64,000 bases of DNA from Loripinus fragilis (lineage: Eukaryota > Mollusca > Bivalvia > Lucinida > Lucinidae). The stretch spans positions 28,487,213-28,551,212 of the forward strand of contig OZ026519.1 in assembly GCA_964019695.1 (NCBI GenBank). Reading direction: 5' to 3'. Below, in pieces: positions 1 to 11,004 of this stretch. Made by a program: the position numbers and the translations under genes. The first letter of the stretch is position 1. Each line of letters opens with the position of its first letter. A model generated the notes under the pieces. That model made no database searches. It was given only the letters and a program-made list of their open reading frames with translations, and had not been told where the DNA came from.

Positions 1-210
1 TCTGCATCCGCTGATAGAGAGACTCCTGCATCCGCTGTCTGATAGAGTGTCTCCTGCACCCGCTGTCTGATAGAGTGTCTCCTGCCTCAGCTGTCTGATA
101 GGGAGACTTCTGCATCCGCTGTCTGATAGAGTGTCTCCTGCATCCGCTGTCTGATTGAGAGACTTCTGCATCCGCTGTCTGATAAAGTGTCTCCTGCATC
201 CGCTGTCTGA

Positions 211-1214
211 TTGAGAGATTCTGCATTCGCTGTCTGACCGAGAGACTTCTGCATCCACTGTCTGATAGAGTGTCTCCTACATCCGCTGTCTGATAGAGAG
301 ACTTCCGCATCCGCTGTCTGAAAGAGTGTCTCCTGCATCCACTGTCTGATTGAGAGACTCCTGCATACACTGTCTGACTTCTGCAGCCGCTTACTGATGC
401 AGTGTCTCCTGCATCCGCTGTCTGATAAGAGTGTCTCCTGCATCGGCTGTTTGATAGAGAGACTTCTGCATCTGCTGTCTGATTCTGAAAGAGTGTCTCC
501 TGCATCCGCTGTCGAATAGAGAGACTTCTGCATCCGCTGTCTGATAGAGTGTCTCCTGCATCCGCTGCATGATAGAGAGATTCCTGCATCCGCTGTCTGA
601 TAGAGAGACTTCTGCGTCCGCTGTCTGATAGAGAGACTTCTGCATCCGCTGTCTGATAGAATGTCTCCTGCATCCGCTGTCTGATAGAATGTCTCCTGCA
701 TCCATTGTCTGATAGAGAGATTCTGCATTCGCTGTCTGACCGAGAGACTTCTGCATCCACTGTCTGATAGAGTGTCTCCTACATCCGCTGTCTGATAGAG
801 AGACTTCCGCATCCGCTGTCTGAAAGAGTGTCTCCTGCATCCACTGTCTGATTGAGAGACTCCTGCATACACTGTCTGACTTCTGCATCCGCTTACTGAT
901 GCAGTGTCTCCTGCATCCGCTGTCTGATAAGAGTGTCTCCTGCATCAGCTGTTTGATAGAGAGACTTCTGCATCTGCTGTCTGATTCTGAAAGAGTGTCT
1001 CCTGCATCCGCTGTCGAATAGAGAGACTTCTGCATCCGCTGTCTGATAGAGTGTCTCCTGCATCCGCTGCATGATAGAGAGATTCCTGCATCCGCTGTCT
1101 GATAGAGAGACTTCTGCGTCCACTGTCTGATAGAGAGACTTCTGCATCCGCTGTCTGATAGAATGTCTCCTGCATCCGCTGTCTGATAGAATGTCTCCTG
1201 CATCCATTGTCTGA
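211..1214. repeat. 502-bp higher-order repeat, two tandem copies
   Basis: Within the minisatellite, 211-712 and 713-1214 share rare unit variants in the same order at a constant 502-bp offset: TTCTGCATTCGC at 219 and 721, ACTTCCGCAT at 301 and 803, and GATTCTGAAA at 483-485 and 983-987. This shows segmental duplication of a block of about 18 units. Confidence 0.85.
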
Positions 1215-1429
1215 TAGACTCCTGTATCCGCTGTCTGATAGAATTTCTCCTGCATCCGTTGTCTGATAGAGAGACTCCTGCATCCGCTGTCTGATAGAGT
1301 GTCTCCTGAATCCGCTGTCTGATAGAGAGACTCCTGCATCCGCTGGCTGATAGTGTGTCTCCTGTATCCGCTGTCTGATAGAGTGTCTCCTGCATCCACT
1401 GTCTGATAGAGAGACTCCTGCATCCGCTG

Positions 1430-2268
1430 ACTGATAGAGTGTCTCCTGCATCCGTTGTCTGATAGAGAGACTCCTGCATCCGCTGTCTGATAGAGTGTCT
1501 CCTGCATCCGCTGTCTGATAGAGAGACTCCTGCATCCGCTGGCTGATAGTGTGTCTCCTGTATCCGCTGTCTGATAGAGTGTCTCCTGCCTCCGCTGTCT
1601 GATATAGAGACTTCTGCATCTGCTGTCTGATAGAGTGTCTCCTGCATCCGCTTTCTGATAGAGAGACTTCTGCATCCGCTATCTGATAGAGTTTCTCCTG
1701 CATCCGCTGTCTGATTGAGAGACTCCTGCATCCGCTGTCTGATAGAGAGACTTCTGCATCTGCTGTCTGATAGAGTGCCTCCTGCATCTGCTTGCCGATA
1801 GTGTCTCCTGCATCCGCAGTCTCATAGAGTGTCTCCTGCATCCGCTGTCTGATAGAGTGTCTCCTGCATCCGTTGTCTGATAGAGAGACTCCTGCATCCG
1901 CTGTCTGATAGAGTGTCTCCTGCATCCGCTGTCTGATAGAGAGACTCCTGCATCCGCTGGCTGATAGTGTGTCTCCTGTATCCGCTGTCTGATAGAGTGT
2001 CTCCTGCCTCCGCTGTCTGATATAGAGACTTCTGCATCTGCTGTCTGATAGAGTGTCTCCTGCATCCGCTTTCTGATAGAGAGACTTCTGCATCTGCTGT
2101 CTGATAGAGTTTCTCCTGCATCCGCTGTCTGATTGAGAGACTCCTGCATCCGCTGTCTGATAGAGTGTCTCCTGCATCCGCTGTCTGATAGAGAGACTCC
2201 TGCATCCGCTTGCCGATAGTGTCTCCTGCATCCGCAGTCTCATAGAGTTTCTCCTGCATCTGCTGTCT
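1430..2268. repeat. 418-bp higher-order repeat, two tandem copies
   Basis: A second higher-order block: TCCGTTGTCT at 1451 and 1869, GATATAGAGA at 1601 and 2019, and CTTGCCGATA at 1791 and 2209, all at a 418-bp offset. The copies differ by a few substitutions. Confidence 0.85.
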
Positions 2269-4385
2269 GATAGGGTGTCTCCTGCATCGGTGTCTGATAG
2301 AAAGACTTCAGCATCCGCTGTCTGATAGAGTGTCTCCTACACCCGCTGTCTGAAAGAGAGACTTCTGCACCCGTTGTCTGATAGAGTGTATCCTGCGTCC
2401 GCTGTCTGATTGAGAGACTCCTGCAACCGCTGTCTGATAGAGAGACTTCTGCATCCGCTGTCTGATAGAGTGTCTCCTGCATCCGCTGTCTGATAGACTC
2501 CTGCATCTGCTGGCTGATAGAGTGTCTCCTGCATCCGCTATTTGATAAGGAGACTCCTGCAGCCGCTAGCTGATAGAGTGTCTCCTGCATCCTTAGTCTG
2601 ATAGAGTATCTCCTGCATCCGCTGTCTGATAGAGGGACTCCTGCATCCGCTGTCTGATTGAGTGTCTCCTGTATCCGCTGTCTGATGGAGAGACTCCTGC
2701 ATCCGCTGGCTGATAGAGTTTTTCCTGCATCTGCTGTCTGATAGAGTATCTCCTGCATCCGCTCTCTGATAGAAGGACTCCTGCATCCGCTGTCTGATTG
2801 AGTGTCTCCTGCATCCGCTGGCTGATAGAGTGTCTCCTGCATCCGCTGTCTGATAGAGTGTCTCCTGCATCCGCTGTCTGATAGAGTGTCTCCTGCATCC
2901 GCTGTCTGATAGAGAGACTTCTACATCCGCTGTCTGACAGAGTGTCTCCTGCATCTGCTGTCTGATAGAGAGACTTCTGTATCAACTGTCTGATAGAGTG
3001 TCTCCTGCATCCGCTGTCTGATAGAGAGACTTCTGCATCCGCTCTCTGATAGAGTGTCTCCTGTATCCGCTTTCTGATAGAGAGACTCCTGCATCAGCTG
3101 GTTGATAGATTTTGTCCTGCATCCGCTGTCTGATAGAGTGTCTCCTGCATCCGCTGTCTGACAGAGAGACTTCTGCATCCGCTGTCTGATAGAGTGTCTC
3201 CTGCATCTGCTGTCTGATAGAGAGACTTCTGCATCCACTGTCTGATAGAGTGTCTCCTGCATCCGCTGCCTGATAGAGAGACTCCTGCATCCGCTGTCTG
3301 ATAGAGTGTCTCCTGCATCCGCTGTCTGATTGGGAGACTCCTGCATCCGCTGTCTGATAGAGTGTCTCCTGCATCCACTGTCTGATAGAGAGACTCCTGC
3401 ATCCGCTGTCTGATAGAGTGTCTCCTGTATCCGCTTTCTGATAGAGAGACTTCTGCATCCGTTGTCTGATAGAGTGTCTCCTGCATCCGCTGTCTGATAG
3501 AAAGACTTCTGCATTCGCTGTCGGATTGAGTGTCCCCTACATCCGCTGTCTGATAGATAGACTCCTGCATCCGCTGTCTGATAGAGAGACTTCTGCATCC
3601 GCTGTCTGATAGAGAGACTCCTGCTTCCGCTGTCGGATAGAGTGTCTCCTGCATCCGCTAATTGATAGAGAGACTTCTGCATCCGTTGTCTGATAGAGTG
3701 TCTCCTACATCCGCTGTCTGATAGAAAGACTTTTGCATCCGTTGTCTGATAGAGTGTCTCCTGCATCCACTGTCTGATAGAGAGACTTCTGCATCCGCTG
3801 TCTGATAGAGTGTCTCCTACATCCGCTGTCTGATAGAGAGACTTCTGCATCCGCTGTCTGATTGAGTGTCTCCTGCATCCGCTGTCTGATAGAGTGTCTC
3901 CTACATCTGCTGTCTGATAGAGAGACTTCTGCATCCGCTCTCTGATTTAGTGTCTCCTGCATCCGCTGTCTGATTAAGAGACTCCTGCATCCGCTGTGTG
4001 ATAGAGAGACTTCTGCATCCGCTGTCTGATAGAGTGTCTCCTGCATCCGCTGTCTAATAAGAGTGTCTCCTGCATCCGCTGTCTGATAGAGGGACGCCTG
4101 CATCCGCTGGCTGATATAGTGTCTCCTGCACCCGCTGTCTGATAGAGTGTCTCCTGCCTTAGCTGTCTGATAGAGAGACTTCTGCATCCCCTGTCCAATA
4201 GAGTGTCTCCTGCTTCCGCTGTCTGATAGAGAGACTTCTGCATCCACTGTCTGATAGAGTGTCTCCTACATCCGCTGTCTGATAGAGAGACTTCTGCATC
4301 CGCTGTCTGATAGAGTGTCTCCTGCATCTGCTGTCTTATAGAGTGTCTCCTGCATCCGCTGTCTGATAGAGTGTCTCCTGCATCC

Positions 4386-4456
4386 ACTCTATCAGACAGC
4401 GAATGCAGAAGTCTCTCTATCAGACAGCGGATGCAGGAAACACTCTATCAGACAGC
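4386..4456. repeat. Inverted tail of the minisatellite
   Basis: The last two and a half units are in the opposite orientation (CTCTATCAGACAGCG replaces CGCTGTCTGATAGAG). The switch falls inside one unit at about 4386, so the array ends in a foldback junction just before unique sequence. Confidence 0.9.
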
Positions 4457-4616
4457 TTGTTACGTCCGTTGAATACAATTCAATACTCATGAAAAAAGTC
4501 AATAAGAAATGCTTATTAGATAGCCCCGCACAGTTAGATTCAGTGAAAAAAATGGCAAGTTATAGTTCAAACTATCAGACTTTAGTTTTGAAAAGAAAAT
4601 TTCAGTAGAATCTGTG

Positions 4617-5105
4617 CAAACAAAAATTATTAACTCCTTCATGCATATGTTCAATGTGCCTACATTGTATAGGCAAAGTATCAAATTGCTCCATCAAAAG
4701 CTGTGGTAGAAGTTGATCGGTCCATGAAGGCACCATCTATGCATATACAAACACCTTATTAGGGAAAATTGTCTAAGTTCTCACAGCTGTCATTTTGTCA
4801 AAAATTATTTTTTCTGAGCCAAACTCCTTCTTGCATATGTTCATTGTGTCTACATTGTATAGGAAAAGTATCATATTGTTCCATCAAAAGCAGTGGTAGG
4901 AGTTGATTGGCCCGTGTATGGCCTATAATAGCATAAGCATAAAACCCTATATTAAAAGCCATTTAGAGCTACAAAGGGAAATAACTCAAATAGAATTGGC
5001 CCCTAGCCCTTACTATTTTGTCTAAAGTATTTGTCTTGCATATATGAACATATTTGCAAGGTTTGATGAAATGCCAGTAATGACTCTTCAAGATATTAAA
5101 AAAGG
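4617..5105. repeat. Dispersed repeat, copy 1
   Basis: Similar to 51800-52290: both contain CAAAGTATCAAATT..CATCAAAAGC, the stretch GGGTTTGATGAAAT (AAGGTTTGATGAAAT here) and the end GACTCTTCAAGATAT. Within this copy, 4627-4715 and about 4810-4910 are an internal duplication around CTCCTTC(A/T)TGCATATGTTCA. The interval 4457-4616 is AT-rich with nothing recognisable. Confidence 0.75.
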
Positions 5106-5320
5106 AAGCGTCTATTTACAGTTGACTGTCAATAGCCAAAAAACGTCAAAATGGCTTTTTACAGTTGACTGTCAATAGCCAAAAAACGTTCAAGTGGCTA
5201 TTTACAGTCAACTGTCAATAGCAAAAAAACGTTAAAATGGCTATTTACAGTTGACTGTCATTAGCCAAAAAGTCAACTGTAAATAGCCAGGCATATAAAC
5301 GTTTTTTGACTATTTACAGA
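5106..5320. repeat. 43-bp tandem repeat with near-palindromic core
   Basis: Four direct units at about 5115, 5158, 5201 and 5244, built from TTTACAGTTGACTGTCAATA plus AGCCAAAAAACGTTAAAATGG, followed by inverted half-units (AGTCAACTGTAAATAGCC, about 5272). The same sequence recurs as an inverted repeat at 17661-17822, so it belongs to a dispersed foldback family. Confidence 0.85.
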
Positions 5321-6039
5321 TTAATCAGATTTTTCAATGATGTTGACTTAATATTCGAATACTCGATGAACATTTTGAAATATAGATGGAAGATTTGCCA
5401 GTGTTTGTTCCTTTGTAATTGAAGTCTGCAGATGGTACATGGGCCATGTCCGTGAGTTTTGGGTACTTGTCGCATGCGAAAAAAGAAATACAAAATATAC
5501 ACGAACTTGTGCATACGCACAGACGCTCCATAGTCATTGTTATTCGCGCGCACAAGGCGATAAATGTTCACATATAAAAGTCAAAGATTTTCAAAGAAAT
5601 GAGTCACGTGAAAGGCAATCTGGCTTATTGCTCGTAAGTTTTTCAAGATAACCGATGATTATTTGCTTGGAAAGAGTCATTCCAACTTTGAAAGCATATG
5701 CTTGCGATCACCCTTTATCCATTCCGTATTACAACTTAGGTCTCTATACAACATTTCCACATATTCAAATCAAAGTAGCTGGTTGTTTCTGTGGCCGGTC
5801 GTGCTCTGTGTCTCTTCCTCGTGCTGCCTTGTGTTGGTCTGCAATCTGTGATTGTGGCATTTCCTGACCATCTTATAGAACCAGATTTCTTTTTTTGTAG
5901 CACGTATTCCCAAGTTTTTCAAACAAGATTGAATAGTACATAACCGTATTAAATTGACTTACCATTTCATTTCTATTTCATTTTGAACGTCTTCTTACCG
6001 AAACGTATAACCCCACGTTTCAGCGGTCAATACGCAGAG
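5321..6039. other. No gene recognised
   Basis: AT-rich sequence. The open frames of 60-85 codons here, on both strands, show no family motif, no coding bias I can see and no splice context. Nothing further supported. Confidence 0.6.
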
Positions 6040-6633
6040 TAATCCTAAACATTTCCCAAATCTTACGGACCTTTCTCCTTTGGGTCCTGCCAGACGTTTT
6101 GCTGAGCCTGATCTTTGTTTGTTTTTCTTGCTTTACGTCCCATGTCAACAGCTATGGTCATTGTGGGACGGTCAGTTCACTTAACCACACTTTTTCCTGG
6201 GCAGGCTTGAGCAAGCGGTTAACCAGTAATTTGTGCACATACTTTCGCTTATAACTGACAACAACCCTTCTTGAATAAATCAGCGGAAGGGAGGAGAATG
6301 ACCGTAGAAATTATTTCATGATCAATCTCCACGAAAGTATGGTACCGGGCCGGGATCGAACTCGCGACCCCTGGATCTGCAGTTAGACACGCATCTGTAG
6401 CCAGACACGTTACCGACTGCGCTACGCGGCCCGGTGCTGAGCCTGATCTGGGTCTAAACTGTTTGTTTGATCAATCTCAGATATTTCCATTCAAAATGCT
6501 TCCAGAAACACTCTATCAACGTTTTGCATGCTGATTCTTTTTTTCCACATACTATTTTGTCATCATAACCAGATTACAGCTATATCGAGCCAACATCCCA
6601 TTACGGGCCACTATCGGCCCGCCAGCGAAACGC
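6040..6633. repeat. Dispersed repeat interrupted by a SINE
   Basis: The segment ACGGACCTTTCTCCTTTGGG..CAGACGTTTTGCTGAGCCTG reappears inverted at 12405-12470. The end segment CGGGCCACTATCGGCCCGCC followed by AGCGAAACGC appears at about 6603-6633, 12903-12933 and (3' part only) 19275-19292. This copy is split by the SINE at 6115-6435. Confidence 0.7.
6115..6435 (-). mobile_element. tRNA-derived SINE, family A, complete
   Basis: Read on the minus strand, the 5' end is tRNA-like: a box A region TAGCGCAGTCGGTAACG and a box B region GTTCGATCCC, followed by a long tail segment conserved in the other copies (CGAAAGTATG, GGTTAACCGCTTG, GGTGAACTGACCG-like) and an A-rich 3' end. Flanked by a perfect 14-bp target duplication GCTGAGCCTGATCT (6101-6114 and 6436-6449), which fixes both ends. 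It is a SINE, not a tRNA gene. Other copies lie at 35103-35620, 42421-42750 and, truncated, 17300-17458 and 38834-38935. Confidence 0.9.
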
Positions 6634-7881
6634 CACTTTCCTGATTTTATGGTATTTAGCTGTGCTGATACATAATTCTTAAAAATCGGTCTTCAAAAGC
6701 CTTAAATTTGGTCCAAAATGGCAATTTCTCTGTTTTAGCCTACATGTATTTTGTCGACCTTTTTTGTTACCATAGCAACGGTAAAATTAAACAAGAAAAG
6801 ATATGGCATTAAGTGTCATATCAATGAACTCGGCTTTAGCAGATAAAGAAACCGTTCTTTCATTACATCACAAGCTACATGTGAGTACATGTATCAACAA
6901 ACCGAATGATGTACACAAACACAATCAATCAATTATTCACTCAATCAATCAATCATTTTACATAAACAACAATGAAACCTCCCCCCGTGATGAAACTATC
7001 TCCAGGTATTTATTCAAAGAAGGAGTCTTATAAGACAGAATCGCATAACAAATAAGGCAAATCTTACCGTTTAAGTTGAGGCCTTTAACTGCTCAGAACT
7101 TACAGAGCATGGTTTTTGGCTCTGTATTTGAAAACAGAATAGACCTTGAGATTATCGAAATTTGCTTTATTTACCAGACGCCTATATAATATTTAAAGCC
7201 GCGAGAACCCCGACTTTGTTAAAGGCAGGGACCACCCTGAGCACCCGCGCAGTCCCATCGGCGCCTTTGTTTTTAAATGTAGATTCAAATGTATGATAAA
7301 AGTCAGGAAAACCGTCAGGTTTGATCAATTTTAAACTCTTTGTCGGACCAGATCTGAGACCAAACTTTCTGCTTATGTTATCAGCAGAGGCTCGCTGATA
7401 GCAATGTTTAAGATCAAAGAAGCCGCTATGGGTTCTGTTGCATGACGTGGTTAGACTGGTTCTCTCCCTTTAATAGCTTGTCAGCATGTTATATGCGTAG
7501 CGGAAGTGGAGCTTTATCAACGAGGGGAACCAATCTACGACGTGGTAGCAATGACCAGTGACCTATATATCGGTCACTGCCTTGACGCTTGAAAGCGGAT
7601 GTAGCACAAAGTCATTCATTAAACATAGGTTTCCGGCCCTGGGTAGTTTCGGCTGGGTCGTTTTCGGCCTGGTTTTAGGGTGGGTCGTTTCGGCATATTC
7701 TGATAGGATCTGATTGTTTTATAAACTTGCCAAAGTTCCGACTGCATTGACTTTTCCACGAAATCGTACATGCGCGCATTCTCGCAAGAGCGTTCACTAG
7801 TACGAAATAACCAAACAAAACTGGGCTCTTTTCTGAAATAATTATTGTGTACACAAATAGGTGCTGGCTTTCTTTTATTTA
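6634..7881. other. No gene recognised
   Basis: Low-complexity and AT-rich stretches, a single X-box-like palindrome GTTACCATAGCAAC (6766-6779), and a short run of GGCCTGG/GGGTCGTTTCGGC repeats (about 7640-7692). No coding feature supported. Confidence 0.55.
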
Positions 7882-8307
7882 GGGGAGACCGGGGCTAGTT
7901 GATACACGAGGTTAGTTGATACGGACGCTTTAAAAATTATTTGGCGCGAAATTCCAAGAAAACAGAAATACTCTTCAGTGCCGAGGTCATTTCCCTCCTT
8001 TTTACACTCCAAGTTAAACGTACACAGCCGTTGCTATTTGTGTTTAGTGTTGAAATCGGTTTTTGTAGCAAGTAAGTAAATTTTTAAAACTTTTGAAAAC
8101 TTGATCTTGTTCTCATGCTTCTTGCAATAACATTCCGATATAACATATCTCCAACACGCATGTGAAGTTGCTTTATGGTAAACCAGTACATTTGACCCAG
8201 ATATGAAACCTTTGTTCTCTGGAATTGCATATAGTGTGTAGTACCGAATGGGGCTAGTTGATACACACATGATGGGGCTTATTGGTACAGTGTATCAACT
8301 AACCCCG
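7882..8307. repeat. Left TIR and subterminal motif array
   Basis: The motif GGGGCTAGTTGATACA of the TIR recurs at 7910-7923 (GGTTAGTTGATACG), 8250-8265 (exact), 8274-8289 (GGGGCTTATTGGTACA) and, inverted, 8291-8306. The last two form an imperfect palindrome. They are plausible extra transposase-binding sites. They lie less than 250 bp upstream of the start codon, so they could also sit in the promoter. Confidence 0.8.
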
Positions 8308-8475
8308 CGACTTCAAAATGATAAATATGTTAAATATCGACACAACCTACCTTAAAAAGCTATCTGTATATGTTCAACAATATATAAAATAAGTTGTTTA
8401 AAATATTTTTGTTATAAGAAACTTATTTTGCATTTGTAATGTGCGAAACCAGGCCGATACCAATGCAGCTTTTCA

Positions 8476-8486
8476 TTTAATTTCAG
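8476..8486 (+). promoter_or_regulatory. Possible 3' splice site in the transposase 5' leader
   Basis: TTTAATTTCAG immediately precedes AACCATGG. A 5' leader intron ending here would leave the coding sequence in one exon. Donor not located. Confidence 0.4.
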
Positions 8487-8490
8487 AACC

Positions 8491-10839
8491 ATGGTTAGAA
8501 AATACATTCGGAAAACAGACAGGTGTTTGATGTCAAAAGACATAATGCACAGGGCAGTAAATGAAGTCATCAATGAAAACAAGAGTATACGCTCAGTTGC
8601 AGAGGCTTACGGAATAAAAAGCCCGATGACATTATGCCGTTATGTTAAAAAAGCAAGAGAGCAGGGACTAGAGAAATTTCAATTCGGGTATGACAACAAA
8701 CGGCAGATATTCTCAGATCCTCAAGAAATTCTCCTTAAGGACTACATCTTGAAAGCCTCGAATATCTATTTTGGTCTGTCGCCGAAAGAAGTACGTTGTT
8801 TGGCATATGAATGTGCAGTGGGATTTAAAATACCGATCCCTAAAATGTGGAGGGAAAATTTATGCGCAGGAGCGGATTGGTTCACCAGTTTTATGAAGAG
8901 GCAAACTGAACTGTTCATACGCACCCCTGAACCGACGAGTTTGTCCAGAGCAACTAGCTTCAACAGAGAAAATGTTAAGTTGTTCTTTTCTAAACTGGCA
9001 GAGGTGATGGATCGCGATAATTTAGGACCAGAACAAATTTGGAATTTTGACGAGACCGGAATTAGTACTGTTCAAAAGCCAAGAAACGTTGTTGCTGCCA
9101 AAGGGCTTAAACAGATAGGCTCTGTGACATCTGGAGAGAGGGGTTCACTGGTAACCATGTGTGCGGCGGTATCTGCAACTGGCAATTCAGTGCCGCCTAT
9201 GTTTATCTTCCCAAGGCAGAATTTCAAAGATCACTTCATTCGTGATGGTCCCACAGGCTGCATTGGTGTAGCACACCCTTCTGGCTGGATGACTACTGAA
9301 AACTTTTTTATTTTCATTAAGCATTTTGCTAAGCATGTGAGACCTTCAACAGAAAAACCTGTTCTATTACTCTTAGACAATCACCACTCTCATCTTGGTA
9401 TTGAGACGCTGAACTTTGCAAAGGCAAATGGAATTATAATGTTATCGTTCCCACCTCACTGCTCTCATAAGTTACAACCACTTGACCGTACAGTATTTGG
9501 ACCTTTCAAAAAATATGTATCAATGTCACAGGACAACTGGATGAGGAACAACCCGGGAAAAACAATGACTATTTACGATTTGCCTGGGATTGCAAGGGAA
9601 TCGTGGCCGAAAGCTGCACAACCATCAAGTATCACAAAGGGGTTTGAGGTGTCCGGAGTTTTTCCATTCAATAATGAAATCTTCACCGATGTCGAGTTTG
9701 CACCATCAACTGTTACTGACCGTCCACTGACAAAGATTGATGGCACTGACAAAGATAAGGAGGCCAGCAACCCAGAATGTTGTAAAGAGGATTTACCACC
9801 GAGATCAGAAACGAGCCCTGAAGAAGAAACACATGCCACTGTGACAGAGATACCAGAGAATGACCCAAACAGTCCTTGGGCGGTCATATCAAATTACCTT
9901 GAAGAAAGGGGGAGGAAAATCATTGAAGTGCGTGGTGATGGTCACTGCCTTCTATATGCCATCAGCGAAAGTATCAAAGAAGAAGGTTTTGCCAATATGT
10001 CAAGTGACGAACTCTGTGTTAAGTTACGGAATGAAGTAAATGACAATAAAGAGTATTATCAAACATTTTCGAGCAGTGACAATGACATACTGGAAGGCAT
10101 TGACAAGTACATATCTGATAAACAATATAATACCGACTGCGCTGATATCATTTTGTCGGCACTGTGCAATGCCCTTGCTGTGACTGCAACAGTTTATCAG
10201 TTTAGAGAAGACAGTGTGACTGAAATAAAACAACCTCCTGGAAGGCCTGGTGTTGTAGCAGCAGGATTCATCCATATCGCCTTACACGGGGATGGAGTAG
10301 GTGCTCACTATAATGCTGTTTCAAAATACATGAATGATCAGGAAGAATCGGCCACGGAGTCAGTTGCAAGTACACGTCCCGAGGAAGTTCCAATTCAAAT
10401 ACCTAAAACATTTACTCCAGAACATATAAGGCCTTTTCCAAAGGCCCCAGCTAGGCAGCAAACAACAAGAGGTAGGAAAAGGCGGAAGAGTGCTATTTTG
10501 ACAGATACGCCAGAAAAATCAGCGTTGGAGGAAGAATTTAGAAATAGCACAACCAAATCAAAGAAAGGAAAACAAGTGGGAAAGAAAGTCAGAACCAAGT
10601 TAATTGATGAAAAATCCAAACCCGTAAAGAGGCAGTCGAAAAAGACCAAATCTAAAAACGAATCATCAGATGAAGAAGAATGGTTCTGTCTAATCTGTGT
10701 AGAACCTTATTCAAACAGTAGAGCTGGTGAGAAATGGATCAAGTGCATGTCATGTAACGACTGGGCTCACGAAGAATGTGCACCATCAGGAAAGAACTTT
10801 ATATGTCAAAATTGTGACTCAGACGATGAATACAGATAA
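8491..10839 (+). CDS. Pogo-type DDE transposase fused to OTU and PHD domains (782 aa)
   Basis: Cut-and-paste transposase of the surrounding element. Residues 14-55 form a Psq-type helix-turn-helix (AEAYGIKSPMTLCRYVKKA). Residues 75-145 are a CENP-B/Tc5-type DNA-binding domain (GADWFTSFMKRQ). Residues 180-400 are the DDE_1 nuclease, with catalytic D187 (NFDETG), D296 (LLLDNHHSH) and D332 (QPLDRTVFGPFK). Residues about 470-615 look like an OTU cysteine protease: D483-G-H-C486 in RGDGHCLLYAI and a distal H606 in GAHYNAV. A basic linker (655-725) leads to a C4HC3 PHD finger (C733, C736, C752, C755, H760, C763, C772, C775). The start is chosen at an ATG in good context (A at -3, G at +4). The nuclease and PHD parts are known from pogo-like proteins; the OTU between them is unusual to my knowledge. 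Deubiquitinase activity is inferred only from motifs. No frameshift or stop is present. Confidence 0.93.
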   Translation: MVRKYIRKTDRCLMSKDIMHRAVNEVINENKSIRSVAEAYGIKSPMTLCRYVKKAREQGLEKFQFGYDNKRQIFSDPQEILLKDYILKASNIYFGLSPKEVRCLAYECAVGFKIPIPKMWRENLCAGADWFTSFMKRQTELFIRTPEPTSLSRATSFNRENVKLFFSKLAEVMDRDNLGPEQIWNFDETGISTVQKPRNVVAAKGLKQIGSVTSGERGSLVTMCAAVSATGNSVPPMFIFPRQNFKDHFIRDGPTGCIGVAHPSGWMTTENFFIFIKHFAKHVRPSTEKPVLLLLDNHHSHLGIETLNFAKANGIIMLSFPPHCSHKLQPLDRTVFGPFKKYVSMSQDNWMRNNPGKTMTIYDLPGIARESWPKAAQPSSITKGFEVSGVFPFNNEIFTDVEFAPSTVTDRPLTKIDGTDKDKEASNPECCKEDLPPRSETSPEEETHATVTEIPENDPNSPWAVISNYLEERGRKIIEVRGDGHCLLYAISESIKEEGFANMSSDELCVKLRNEVNDNKEYYQTFSSSDNDILEGIDKYISDKQYNTDCADIILSALCNALAVTATVYQFREDSVTEIKQPPGRPGVVAAGFIHIALHGDGVGAHYNAVSKYMNDQEESATESVASTRPEEVPIQIPKTFTPEHIRPFPKAPARQQTTRGRKRRKSAILTDTPEKSALEEEFRNSTTKSKKGKQVGKKVRTKLIDEKSKPVKRQSKKTKSKNESSDEEEWFCLICVEPYSNSRAGEKWIKCMSCNDWAHEECAPSGKNFICQNCDSDDEYR

Positions 10840-11004
10840 GCTTTGACCATTGATGCATTATAAGAAAGTTGCAATTTTTACCAACATGCATTAAAATGAT
10901 GAACTGTGTTTACCATTATGGATATACGATGATTTCTCTGCCATTCTATTCATGTAGATTTGTAAAACAACGCTTTGTACAAAATCGTTCAATAGTTTAT
11001 ATGG

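Larger units (their letters stand above)
1..4456. repeat. 28-bp minisatellite array (about 158 units)
   Basis: Head-to-tail units of 28 bp, each containing TGCATCCGCTGTCTGATAGA followed by either GTGTCTCC or GAGACTTC; the two endings often alternate, giving a 56-bp dimer. The left edge is outside the window. Because 28 is not a multiple of 3, each frame cycles through three units (84 bp). On the minus strand the consensus has no stop in any frame, so overlapping open frames of up to 446 codons arise with a 28-residue period (motifs such as YQTADAG and SDSGCR). I see no splice pattern, promoter or homology making these genes, so I treat the open frames as a by-product of composition. Confidence 0.95.

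Noticed and set aside
391..2259. Long minus-strand frames as a repetitive protein gene
   Set aside because: All three frames are open only because the 28-bp unit lacks stops; frames overlap and no promoter, splice sites or homology supports one over the others.
1..4456. CRISPR-like array
   Set aside because: The 28-bp repeats are contiguous without unique spacers, and the genome is eukaryotic.
6340..6435. tRNA gene (and similar calls near 35600, 42700, 46300)
   Set aside because: A and B box-like segments are present, but they head SINEs with target duplications and recur with identical downstream bodies.
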